Shown here: piece after piece, positions 54,848 through 62,886 of the stretch
Layout of the letters: every line of letters starts with the position of its first letter
Position numbering within the stretch: the stretch's first letter is position 1
Source: QKTW01 sp052161885
GTDB taxonomy: Bacteria; Bacteroidota; Bacteroidia; Chitinophagales; Chitinophagaceae
Assembly (NCBI GenBank): GCA_052161885.1
Contig: CP197396.1
Location: 2,728,001-2,792,000 of the forward strand
Direction of reading: 5' to 3'
Length of the DNA: 64,000 bases
The notes under the pieces: generated by a model
Told to the model about the DNA's origin: nothing
The model's input: the letters and a program-made list of their open reading frames with translations, nothing else
The model's database searches: none
Program-made: the position numbers and the translations under genes

Positions 54848-54870
54848 AGGCACCGGACGAACCGGTGCCT
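54848..54870 (-). terminator. First terminator downstream of the subtilase gene
   Basis: AGGCACCGG and CCGGTGCCT pair around a 5-base loop; on the minus strand TTTTT follows. It closes the structured 3' region 54871-55053. Confidence 0.85.
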
Positions 54871-55053
54871 GTCGGACTTTTTCATAGAAAGACAATCCGT
54901 CTTTTATTATGCTTCGTGGGCAAGACCGGGCGGATCAGGTTCGATGGAAAAATTTCAAAAAAATACCTTTAGAAAACCCTTTGAAAATTAAAAGCCTGGC
55001 AGGGCGATACTGCCTGCTCTTTTCGGGGTTGTTATGATCAAAACTTGTCCTCC

Positions 55054-58000
55054 TTAATTGATTTTTGCAAACTTAACGGGTGCCGCAGCGTCTTGTCCGT
55101 TGCCTTGTATGTGGATCAGGTACATACCACCGGCAATACCATCTACCGGTACAGATATAGTCTGGCGGGGCTCTATGCTGCCATAGCTCTGTTTATAAAC
55201 AATACGGCCCATAATATCCTGAACTATAATTCCGGCATCTTTAACAGACACCTCACCATCGTAAACTGTATACAACATACCCGATGATACAGGATTAGGA
55301 TATACCATCAGCCGGCCTTTTGTGTGTTTTCTAATGGTAGTAGTACTTCCTACATCTGTGCTCCTGTATATTACCGGTGAATTCACCGAAGAGTTATAGT
55401 ACACCTCAAAATTAATGGTACCTACCAGCTCGCTTGTTGCAGCTTTGGATGCTGAAAGCATGAACTCATGCATGTTTGCAGCCAGATTCACGAATGGCAG
55501 GGTCTTCACTCCTACTTCCATGATCACAAAGGCGTGCTCACCGGAATTCATGGAAATATTATTGAAACCCGCATTACTGAGATCATCGAATGAAATGTAC
55601 TTCAGGTTATCATCGTAAGAAAGATATTTTCCTTTACGGCCACCGGCTACCCAGCGACTGTAGAGATTGCCAAGATAGATGCGTACAGTCATCAGACGTT
55701 TAAAATCACCACTCATGTATTTGTATACATCTTTGATTGAGTTCAGTGAGAAGTTCATTGTCTGAGTTACAGAATCCGGGTTGGTAAGAAACAGCGCGGT
55801 GCTGTTTACCAGTGTGTTGCTGTCGATAGATATTTTTACAATATTGTTCAGTGCCAGGTTGTTTGATTTACGCACATTCACCTGTGTGCGGTTTGTTTCT
55901 GTTACACCAAAACCCTGGTCTGTAGCACCTGTATTGTTATATTTCGAGATACGTGCATACAGCGCAAGATTTCCTTCCTGTGCTTTTGGCGCAGCGATAG
56001 AATAGTTGACCGGTGTCCATGAAACGCGGATCACCGTATCACGGCCTGGCTGTATTACCGGGATAGATGCCGGTGTTGAAGTTATTTCACCACCTGCAGG
56101 TATTGTTGTTCCGGCAGTGTTGGTATATGTAAATGCATTTGAAAAATCGTATTGCCATTTCAGGTTAGTAGAAGGGAAAGACCAGAATATGCGGATCTTG
56201 TTCTGACCATTGCTTCCCGGAGCAGGAGATGCAGCACAACCCACATTATGTACCCGTACATTCATATAGTTGGTACCGGCGGCATAGTTTGCAGGCTGGT
56301 GCAAAAGACCTGAGTCATTCAGCTGGCGGTTCCAGATATCCGGGCTTCTCCAGAGGTTCCAGTCGCGGGTATCTATTGTGTCCTGGTTGTTGGCTTCATT
56401 ATACGTATCACTGTAAGAATCACGAATAGCAAGATCATATGTATTCTGATTATTTAAGGTTACCTGTATTATTTTGCTGGCCACTTTCTGCACAGGAGAT
56501 GCATCATACACTGTAAGACGGAACCATACGTACGGTGAAGAAGTGGTAACACTTGTTACCTGCGGATTGGCAGCTGTGCTGGAGCTAAGTACGGCAGTGT
56601 TTCCCGGAAGCGCTTCCCAGTTGTAAGTATAAGGTGGCGTACCATTTACGATAGTAGGCTTCAGCACTGGTTTAACGGAAGATGTAGGCATACATTTCGT
56701 TGAAATGTCAATACCGGGAATGAATAAAGTTGCGGTAGCCGGATCATTTACATTGATCGTAGATGCCATGCTTACAGCGCCTCCTGCATTCAGGCGACCG
56801 GCGCCCAGCAAACCTGCATAGGGAACGTTCTGCGGAATGGTATCAATGTTTGCTGCTGTTTTTTTCAGAATATACTCTACCTGGTACGGAGACAGCGCTT
56901 TGTTTGCAGACAGCATAAGACCTGCTGTACCGGCAACATACGGGCTGGAAAATGATGTGCCGTATGCATAGTAAGACTGGTATTTTACAGAAGCATTTGT
57001 TGAAGAATAATAACCACAGGTAACGCCATAACCGGGTGCTGCAATGTCCACTTTATCATTGTGTGTATATGCAGTGGTAGGGTCGCCGATTACTTTATCA
57101 TGCACGTCCATCCAGCTGTAGCCGGTAGTGGCACCATTGTAGCTGTAGTTAAGCGTACCGCGGGCAAACTGGTTGCCTATCGCAGTTACAGAAATATTGT
57201 GATCGTAAGAAGCCGGGTATGCGTAGGAAGTTGCACCGGTACATGTACTGCCGCCATTGCCGGCTGAAAAGCAGGCTATGGTGCCATTCTCATATATCTC
57301 ATCATACACACCTTGCTGGTAAGTATCATAAGAGCAGTTATTATACCAGCTGCCATTCAGTACACGTGTACCGTCCTGCGACATCAGCATCATTGTATAA
57401 TCGTCACCCACACCGGTTGATACATCAAGGCGGCATTTATTACCTATAGCTGCCATGCCCGTATTGTTGTCGGTATTGGATGCAATGAGCGAAGAAACGG
57501 TTGTACCGTGCGATTCAGAACCGCTATAGTTGGCATTGAAGCGTATTTTAGCAAATTTGCCGATCAGGTCCGGGTGTGTTGTGTCAAAGTAAGTATCTGT
57601 TATACCGATGAGCACAGATGTATCTCCTTTGGTAATGTCCCATGCAGCTTTTGCATTGATGAGATCAAGGTCTGCCTGCAATGCGCCCGAACCTACAAAG
57701 CCGTAGTCATTTGGCGTATAAAGCACAGTACCTTCATTCTGGATTTTTACATAAGGAATTACATTATGATCGTAGTTGGCGAGGTCTTCCATAAGTTTTG
57801 AAGAATTGACCTCTACCTTCCATACATTTCTCAGATAGCTTGCAAATGCTGTAGGATATGCCCTTTCAAATTTGCTGACTGTATACCTGGAAATAATATT
57901 ATTAAGCTGCGTGTTGCCGAAGGTCACGCTCAACCCTTCCTTGCCTGCATCTCTCACTACAGGCTCAGCTGATTTGTCAACAATGCTCACTAACAATGTA

Positions 58001-58092
58001 GTTTTTTGTGCATTTACATTAAGTGTAAATAATACACAGGACAGCAACCCCATCACAGACCGCAGCCCGAAAAACTGGTAACCCTTTTTCAT
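55054..58092 (-). CDS. Secreted subtilisin-family (S8) serine protease with T9SS sorting domain
   Basis: A 1,012-residue secreted protease. After a signal peptide (VMGLLSCVLFTLNVNAQ) and a propeptide-like region come the catalytic residues: Asp in LIGITDTYFDTTHPDL, His in GSESHGTTVSSL and Ser in GTSFSSPYVAG. Beta domains follow, and the C-terminus (LMVYPNPVSSGMLYTVYDGE, AGGMYLIHI) is a T9SS sorting domain. It is therefore exported and likely attached to the cell surface by PorU. The ATG at 58092 (MKKGYQFFG) starts the signal peptide. Confidence 0.93.
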   Translation of the reverse strand: MKKGYQFFGLRSVMGLLSCVLFTLNVNAQKTTLLVSIVDKSAEPVVRDAGKEGLSVTFGNTQLNNIISRYTVSKFERAYPTAFASYLRNVWKVEVNSSKLMEDLANYDHNVIPYVKIQNEGTVLYTPNDYGFVGSGALQADLDLINAKAAWDITKGDTSVLIGITDTYFDTTHPDLIGKFAKIRFNANYSGSESHGTTVSSLIASNTDNNTGMAAIGNKCRLDVSTGVGDDYTMMLMSQDGTRVLNGSWYNNCSYDTYQQGVYDEIYENGTIACFSAGNGGSTCTGATSYAYPASYDHNISVTAIGNQFARGTLNYSYNGATTGYSWMDVHDKVIGDPTTAYTHNDKVDIAAPGYGVTCGYYSSTNASVKYQSYYAYGTSFSSPYVAGTAGLMLSANKALSPYQVEYILKKTAANIDTIPQNVPYAGLLGAGRLNAGGAVSMASTINVNDPATATLFIPGIDISTKCMPTSSVKPVLKPTIVNGTPPYTYNWEALPGNTAVLSSSTAANPQVTSVTTSSPYVWFRLTVYDASPVQKVASKIIQVTLNNQNTYDLAIRDSYSDTYNEANNQDTIDTRDWNLWRSPDIWNRQLNDSGLLHQPANYAAGTNYMNVRVHNVGCAASPAPGSNGQNKIRIFWSFPSTNLKWQYDFSNAFTYTNTAGTTIPAGGEITSTPASIPVIQPGRDTVIRVSWTPVNYSIAAPKAQEGNLALYARISKYNNTGATDQGFGVTETNRTQVNVRKSNNLALNNIVKISIDSNTLVNSTALFLTNPDSVTQTMNFSLNSIKDVYKYMSGDFKRLMTVRIYLGNLYSRWVAGGRKGKYLSYDDNLKYISFDDLSNAGFNNISMNSGEHAFVIMEVGVKTLPFVNLAANMHEFMLSASKAATSELVGTINFEVYYNSSVNSPVIYRSTDVGSTTTIRKHTKGRLMVYPNPVSSGMLYTVYDGEVSVKDAGIIVQDIMGRIVYKQSYGSIEPRQTISVPVDGIAGGMYLIHIQGNGQDAAAPVKFAKIN

Positions 58093-58634
58093 AAAAAAGA
58101 TTAGACTTGTTAAAAAAAATTTCTCCCCTTTTTTGCGGCACAAAACGACGTGCAGGTAACGAAATAACATACGCTTCCCGATGACGCCGACGAGCTGAAA
58201 TGCCCGTGCACCACAAGTTTAACTAGTAATGATGGAATGGTTTAAATGAAACGATCTCTCCCCAGATCAGCTGAGTGCACAGCCATGTTTCATTTCTGCT
58301 TTCAATTCAAAAGTGGTACAGTTACATGCATTATTATACAACGATAATGCACATGTTGTTTTCAGTAGTAATGTAAAATTTAAAAAGGAAAAAAACGACC
58401 TGGAACTTTTATCTTACCTGTTATGAAGCATATCCCCCGATAGCTTCATAAAGTCGCTTTGTAAATGCTAAATTAGGGAAATATCTGAATCCACAAAATC
58501 TTTTTTACATAAATAAAAAAAATATAGCTTCTCAATTTTAAAGATCCCTTTTACTAGTAACTGATGCTTAGATATATACCAACAAAAAAGCCTTCATAAA
58601 AAAATGAAGGCTTTTTCCTGTGGCAAATATTTTT
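58093..58634. other. Intergenic region upstream of the subtilase gene
   Basis: About 540 bases. It contains a hairpin with arms TATGAAGC and GCTTCATA (58422-58450) and the terminator of the upstream propeller gene at 58585-58616. No gene is seen. The subtilase promoter must lie here but no exact TAnnTTTG box is close to its start. Confidence 0.5.
58585..58616 (-). terminator. Terminator of the beta-propeller lipoprotein gene
   Basis: AAAAAGCCTTCAT and ATGAAGGCTTTTT form the stem; a T run follows on the minus strand, 19 bases after the stop. Confidence 0.85.
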
Positions 58635-59759
58635 TTAATCTTTGGAAGCACCGCTTATAGAAGGATTATAACTTTTCCCATCTACATCTGCTGCTACAGG
58701 CGATGTTTCGATAGGTCCGTTAATGGTATCTCTCCAGGAAACATGCCCATCCAGCGTATCCAGTGCATATAATACCTGGTCGTAACCGCCGAAATATATT
58801 TTGCCGTACTGCACAAGCGGCGATGATTTAATCAATGCTGTTGTCGGGAATGTCCAGCGTATGGTACCATCCAGTATATTCACCGCATACAGCTTAAAGT
58901 CATAGCTGCCTACATATATCACCTGGCTGTAAGCATAGGGCGATGATATAATACGGTCGCCTGTTACAGCACTCCATCGTTTAAGGCCGGTAACGGAGTC
59001 AAGACAGTACAGGTTATTGTCATTGCTGCCGAAAAGAATGTTCCCGCCATAGTCGATCGGAGAACTTTCAATGGCCGCACCTGTTGCAAACGTCCATTTC
59101 AGTGCTCCGGAAGTATCGATAGCATAAAGCTTTCCGTCCGTACCGCCTATGTACACAAACTGACCTTTTACAGCCGGTGAAGAGGTAAAACTTACAGCTG
59201 CTCCGGCATTAAAAGACCATTCAAGCGCACCGCTATTTTTATTTACTGCGTATACCTTGCCATCATTGCTGCCAAAAATTACGCGGTTGCCATATACAAC
59301 CGGCGACGACCGGATCTGGTCTCCCGCAACGAACTTCCACGTAGCAGTATCACCATTCAGATTGAGCGCATAGAGCGTATCATTGGTAGTAGGCACATAC
59401 AGGAAATTACCATCTCCTATCGGCGTACCTTCCAGCTGAGCAGCAAAATTGTAGATTTTCTTCGTTGTACCATGGTTTATATCCAGGCGGTAAATACGGC
59501 CGCTTTCTACAGTTATAAAAAGATCTCCGTTAAATACAACGGGGGCCGCCACCACATTTCCGGTTACTGAAGCTTCCCATTTTTTATTGCCTGTATGCGG
59601 ATCAAAAGCATAAACTTTCTGGTTCTGGCTACTGATAAAAACGGAAGAGGAATAGACTTCTGGCAGTGGGTCATCTTTACTGTAGTCCTTTTTACAGGCT
59701 GTAAATAGAGTGGTAATTGCCGCAACTGCAAGCAATTTATTTTTCCAGGTTTGATACAT
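58635..59759 (-). CDS. PQQ-like beta-propeller lipoprotein (BamB-like)
   Basis: A 374-residue lipoprotein (lipobox LFTAC, Cys about residue 22). The rest is a beta-propeller of repeated PQQ-type blades, for example FISSQNQKVYAFDPHTGNKK, VYAVNKNSGALEWSF, LYAIDTSGALKWTF and LYALDTLDGHVSW. Such proteins act as scaffolds, as BamB does in outer-membrane assembly, or bind PQQ; no dehydrogenase residues are obvious, so a scaffold role is favoured. Anchored to a membrane in the periplasm. The start at 59759 is the only ATG before the lipobox. Confidence 0.87.
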   Translation of the reverse strand: MYQTWKNKLLAVAAITTLFTACKKDYSKDDPLPEVYSSSVFISSQNQKVYAFDPHTGNKKWEASVTGNVVAAPVVFNGDLFITVESGRIYRLDINHGTTKKIYNFAAQLEGTPIGDGNFLYVPTTNDTLYALNLNGDTATWKFVAGDQIRSSPVVYGNRVIFGSNDGKVYAVNKNSGALEWSFNAGAAVSFTSSPAVKGQFVYIGGTDGKLYAIDTSGALKWTFATGAAIESSPIDYGGNILFGSNDNNLYCLDSVTGLKRWSAVTGDRIISSPYAYSQVIYVGSYDFKLYAVNILDGTIRWTFPTTALIKSSPLVQYGKIYFGGYDQVLYALDTLDGHVSWRDTINGPIETSPVAADVDGKSYNPSISGASKD

Positions 59760-59837
59760 GGTACGTAAGATTGTACATTATTATTGCAAAATAGGTGTTT
59801 TAGCTTTCTGTTACAAGCCGGGCATCAATAAAATAAT

Positions 59838-59865
59838 AAATCCGGCCTTCATAAAGACCGGATTT
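59838..59865 (-). terminator. Probable terminator of the rpsU-xerC-hpf unit
   Basis: AAATCCGG-x-CTT pairs with AAG-x-CCGGATTT around a CATA loop, one mismatch. It is 30 bases after the hpf stop; the tail is T-rich but broken. Confidence 0.6.
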
Positions 59866-59895
59866 GAAAAACAGGCGTTTGCTGTTCAGAATATA

Positions 59896-60195
59896 TTATG
59901 CGAGTGTCCTTTCTTTCTGGCGCTTCAGCTGATTTACCATAGAATCAAAGGCCAGGTCAAAGGATTCTTCAAACGTTTTACTGGAATGCTTTACGAAATA
60001 TGAATGTTTCGGAACATATACTTTTATCTCAGCAACTTTATCTTTCACTTTATGAGACAAGTTATCAAGGATAAGGTAAACATCTACACCTACAATGCGG
60101 TCGTGAAAAGTCTTCAGTTTATCTAATTTTTCATTAACTCTTTCGATCAGCTTACTGTCAGCATCGAAGTGCACAGTTTGAATTTGCACGTTCAT
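59896..60195 (-). CDS. hpf: Ribosome hibernation-promoting factor (short HPF/RaiA type)
   Basis: A 99-residue protein of the HPF/RaiA family that binds the small ribosomal subunit and silences ribosomes in slow growth. Marks are the alternating beta-strand start MNVQIQTVHFDADSKL, the helix LIERVNEKLDKLK, VDVYLILDNL, AEIKVYVPKHSYF and the helix KTFEESFDLAFDSMVNQLKR. It is the short form, without the C-terminal dimerisation domain. ATG 60195 is chosen; a longer frame to 60246 adds no conserved sequence. It follows xerC. Confidence 0.93.
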   Translation of the reverse strand: MNVQIQTVHFDADSKLIERVNEKLDKLKTFHDRIVGVDVYLILDNLSHKVKDKVAEIKVYVPKHSYFVKHSSKTFEESFDLAFDSMVNQLKRQKERTLA

Positions 60196-60340
60196 AACGA
60201 ATCTATTTAAGGTTAAATAATGGGAATAATAAAATGTATCGGTCAAGTCATACTAATGTTTTTATAGAAGCGAAGAACAAGTTAAAAAAAGCTTTATTAA
60301 AAATCAACTGTGTTAACATAACATTATCCATTCAAAAAAA

Positions 60341-61237
60341 TCAGCCCCTGGGATGGTTCCTTTTATGTATTTCTTTAAGTTTATCAATGTTATTATGTGC
60401 ATATATCTGAGTGGCGGCAAGGCTGCTGTGGCCCAGCAGATCCTTTATAGCCTGTATATTGGCCCCGTTTGTAAGCAGATGTGTTGCAAAAGTGTGCCGC
60501 AGCACATGCGGGCTTCGTTTGGTAAGCGTGCTACCCGTTGCGGTAAGATATTTTTTCACGATACGGTACACATAACCGGCATACAGCGGCATCCCGGACT
60601 CCAGCACCAGTAAATTTCCCGATGCATTCAACCCAGCCTCATTCCTGGCCTGTATATAGGCCTGCAGATCCTGCAACAGTTGTGCAGATACCGGTAGCAG
60701 GCGTTCTTTGTTGCCTTTGCCCAATACTCTTACCTGGCACAGGCTCCATTCAATATCGCTGTCTTTCAGCTGCAGCAGTTCATTGCGCCGTATACCCGTC
60801 TGGTACAGCAGCTCGCAGATCATGCGGTCTGTAAAACCTTTAAAGCCCGGCTCAAATGCCATTTCTTCCAGCAAATGCTCCGTTTCCGTCTCCTTAAGAA
60901 ACGAAGGCAGGCGTTCCGCTTTACGTAATGCATGAAGCTGCCTTGCCGGATTTTTGTCCAGTATACCCTGTTTCAGCAGGTATTTAAAAAAAGATTGTAC
61001 AGAAGATATTTTGCGGTTGATCGTACGGGCTGTATTATCCTGTTCTTTGAGTGCAGCAAGCCAGGAACGGAGATGAAAATGTGTGAGACCGGCGATATTG
61101 TCAGCAGCAAATCCGGAATCCTTCAGGTAAGTTTCCAGCTGCTCCAGGTCTTTGACATAGGCTGTTAACGTGTGCTTTGAATATCTTTTTTCAAAACGCA
61201 GATAGTGGGTAAAATCCGTCAGCTGTTGGTTAAACAT
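60341..61237 (-). CDS. xerC: Tyrosine recombinase XerC/XerD
   Basis: A 298-residue integrase-fold recombinase that resolves chromosome dimers at dif. The N-terminal SAM-like DNA-binding domain is YLRFEKRYSKHTLTAYVKDL. Catalytic residues are Arg in YQTGIRRNELLQL, Lys in VLGKGNKERLLPV, His and Arg in HVLRHTFATHLL, His in LLGHSSLAATQIY and Tyr in the same stretch. The name XerC rests on the rpsU-xerC-hpf context usual in this phylum; XerD is an alternative. It is not linked to a mobile element. Confidence 0.92.
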   Translation of the reverse strand: MFNQQLTDFTHYLRFEKRYSKHTLTAYVKDLEQLETYLKDSGFAADNIAGLTHFHLRSWLAALKEQDNTARTINRKISSVQSFFKYLLKQGILDKNPARQLHALRKAERLPSFLKETETEHLLEEMAFEPGFKGFTDRMICELLYQTGIRRNELLQLKDSDIEWSLCQVRVLGKGNKERLLPVSAQLLQDLQAYIQARNEAGLNASGNLLVLESGMPLYAGYVYRIVKKYLTATGSTLTKRSPHVLRHTFATHLLTNGANIQAIKDLLGHSSLAATQIYAHNNIDKLKEIHKRNHPRG

Positions 61238-61311
61238 AAAAATGCCTGGTACTGTAAATATACATGATTACAGTGCCAGGCACAAACTTATTTTTAAGCC
61301 TTTAAAAGGAC

Positions 61312-61509
61312 TTAATCTTCAATTTTTCCAGACAGGATCTGCTGGCGATAAACCGCTTTCAACACTTCTGTACGGCGTTTAACCGAAGGTTTAGTGAACG
61401 ATTGGCGAGCACGTAATTGATTGAGCGTGCGTGATTTTTCGTACTTTTTCTTGTACTTCTTGAGCGCTTTGTCAATGTTTTCGCAATCTTTTGAATCGAT
61501 AATCAGCAT
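61312..61509 (-). CDS. rpsU: Ribosomal protein bS21
   Basis: A 65-residue basic small-subunit protein. Marks are IDSKDCENIDKALKKYKKK, KSRTLNQLRARQSFTKPS and KRRTEVLKAVYRQQ. ATG 61509 is chosen; an upstream frame to 61560 lies inside the promoter region. A near-perfect promoter lies 38 bases upstream, and xerC and hpf follow on the same strand. Confidence 0.96.
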   Translation of the reverse strand: MLIIDSKDCENIDKALKKYKKKYEKSRTLNQLRARQSFTKPSVKRRTEVLKAVYRQQILSGKIED

Positions 61510-61546
61510 AATTTGTATACCCCCTTTTTGGTAGAATTTGGGATGG

Positions 61547-61577
61547 CAAAGGTAGTACATATTCTTATTTGAGCAAA
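61547..61577 (-). promoter_or_regulatory. Promoter of rpsU (TTTG-N19-TACCTTTG)
   Basis: On the minus strand TTTG (61577-61574) is followed after 19 bases by TACCTTTG (61554-61547). This is the best match to the Bacteroidota -33/-7 consensus in the window and is nearly identical to the tRNA-Lys promoter. Confidence 0.85.
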
Positions 61578-61605
61578 CTTTTTATTAACTTAAGTTTATT
61601 CTGGA

Positions 61606-61613
61606 TAATTTTG
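61606..61613 (+). promoter_or_regulatory. -7 element (TAATTTTG) of the lipoprotein gene at 61653
   Basis: Exact TAnnTTTG match, 39 bases before the ATG. Confidence 0.5.
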
Positions 61614-61652
61614 AGGCAGAACATCCGTTATATCCATACAACTACCGGCCAG

Positions 61653-62213
61653 ATGCGTTATCGCTATCATATTATACTTATTACACTCGTGGTTGCAGGC
61701 TTTTTTTCCTGCAAAAAATACAAAGACACCCCGGGCATACGTCCGCCGCAGCTGGACAGCCAGAAGTACTGTAACGACCCGACCGCTGTAAACTACAACT
61801 GGGGATTTCCCGGCGTACCGGATAATTCCGTATGTTTTTACCCTACTCAGCTTTTCTCGGGCACTTACAGCTTTAAGGATTCGGTATACACGCCAGATGA
61901 AAGACTGGCAAGAATAGATTCATTTGTTTTACAACTGAATGCACTTACGCATTCCCAATTCTCAGTATCAGGATTCTGTACATCCGGCGGTGCGCTTAAT
62001 TTTACAGCTTCCCGTTATTATTCTGCTACGGTAGATACTACTGTGGCAGACAGCTCAACCGGCGTTTACGGCCAGATCTTCTGCAGCATAGCAGATACGG
62101 TAAATGGTACTTTTACCAAAAGCCACACCAATGATTCTATATTTACGGTATCACTTACTGTAATATCAGATACCGGCACTACCACCCATCGGGGAACCGC
62201 CTATAAACTATAG
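61653..62213 (+). CDS. Small lipoprotein of unknown function
   Basis: A 186-residue lipoprotein with a lipobox (VVAGFFSCKK). After a Pro-rich spacer it has a Cys-pair motif, YCNDPTAVNYNWGFPGVPDN ending in SVC, like short Ca-binding or EGF-like surface motifs, and then a beta-rich C-terminus. No known domain is recognised. The ATG at 61653 is the last before the lipobox. Its stop TAG is the first three bases of the next promoter box. Confidence 0.75.
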   Translation: MRYRYHIILITLVVAGFFSCKKYKDTPGIRPPQLDSQKYCNDPTAVNYNWGFPGVPDNSVCFYPTQLFSGTYSFKDSVYTPDERLARIDSFVLQLNALTHSQFSVSGFCTSGGALNFTASRYYSATVDTTVADSSTGVYGQIFCSIADTVNGTFTKSHTNDSIFTVSLTVISDTGTTTHRGTAYKL

Positions 62214-62218
62214 CTTTG
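62211..62218 (+). promoter_or_regulatory. -7 element (TAGCTTTG) of ribE, overlapping the preceding stop codon
   Basis: Exact TAnnTTTG match starting at the lipoprotein stop codon and ending 4 bases before the ribE ATG, implying a leaderless transcript if used. Confidence 0.45.
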
Positions 62219-62222
62219 CAGC

Positions 62223-62813
62223 ATGTTTACCGGAATTATAGAAAATATGGGCACAATAGCCCGCATAGACCACAATGGTTCCAATACCGATTTCTGGATC
62301 AGCAGTGCTGTAACATCAGAACTTAAAATAGACCAGTCTGTAGCGCACAATGGCGTTTGCCTCACAGTAGTAGCCATAGACAATGATCAGTATAAGGTTA
62401 CAGCAGTGGCAGAAACCCTCGCCAAAACCAGTCTTTCCGAATGGAAAACCGGCGACCGGGTAAACCTGGAACGCTCTCTGCGCGTGGGCGACCGCCTCGA
62501 CGGACATTTTGTACAGGGCCATGTAGATGCCACAGCGGTATGTATAGAAAAACAGACACTGGAAGGCAGCTGGCTGTTCCGCTTCCGCTTTCCGGCATCA
62601 TTTGCAGCACTCATCATAGAAAAAGGATCTGTATGCCTCAACGGGGTGAGCCTTACTGTTTTTAATGTAGCTCAGGACGAATTTACCGTCACCATTATTC
62701 CATATACCTACGAACATACCAACTTCCACAGTATTGAAGCCGGTACAGTGGTGAATATTGAATTTGATGTGCTGGGAAAATATTTATTGAGGCAGCAGCA
62801 ATTACACACATAA
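62223..62813 (+). CDS. ribE: Riboflavin synthase, alpha subunit
   Basis: A 196-residue enzyme with two lumazine-binding halves. The first starts MFTGIIENMGTI and has VAHNGVCLTVV; the second has LDGHFVQGHVDATA and VCLNGVSLTVF. It joins two lumazine molecules to make riboflavin. Length is normal. It starts 9 bases after the preceding lipoprotein gene. Confidence 0.96.
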   Translation: MFTGIIENMGTIARIDHNGSNTDFWISSAVTSELKIDQSVAHNGVCLTVVAIDNDQYKVTAVAETLAKTSLSEWKTGDRVNLERSLRVGDRLDGHFVQGHVDATAVCIEKQTLEGSWLFRFRFPASFAALIIEKGSVCLNGVSLTVFNVAQDEFTVTIIPYTYEHTNFHSIEAGTVVNIEFDVLGKYLLRQQQLHT

Positions 62814-62847
62814 TATATTTCTTCGGATTATATTGCATCAAAATATA

Positions 62848-62875
62848 AATACAGCTATGTTATCATAGCTGTATT
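62848..62875 (+). terminator. Hairpin after riboflavin synthase
   Basis: A perfect 12-bp stem with a TTAT loop between ribE and the FAD enzyme gene. No long T-run follows, so it may act as a weak terminator or a regulatory site for the next gene, 12 bases on. Confidence 0.5.
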
Positions 62876-62886
62876 ATTACCCTTTT

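Larger units (their letters stand above)
54345..55053. other. Intergenic region with tandem minus-strand terminators
   Basis: About 700 bases between two minus-strand T9SS genes. It holds two terminators (54796-54829 and 54848-54870, listed separately), a hairpin-rich stretch of about 180 bases directly after the subtilase stop, and, around 54559, a near copy of the start region of the downstream gene (AACACCCCCCGAATGAAAG on the minus strand against AACACCCCCGAAAATGAAAG at 54319). No convincing gene is seen. Confidence 0.5.

Noticed and set aside
54930..54965. tRNA or tmRNA because of CAGGTTCGA on the plus strand
   Set aside because: No acceptor stem, D-arm or anticodon arm can be formed around it.
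54900..55000. TPP riboswitch (CGAACCTGATCC on the minus strand)
   Set aside because: The other conserved parts (CTGAGA and the GCG-AGGGA end) are missing, and no thiamine gene lies downstream.
60341..61237. XerC as part of a mobile element or integron
   Set aside because: It sits between rpsU and hpf, the usual housekeeping order in this phylum, with no attachment repeats nearby.
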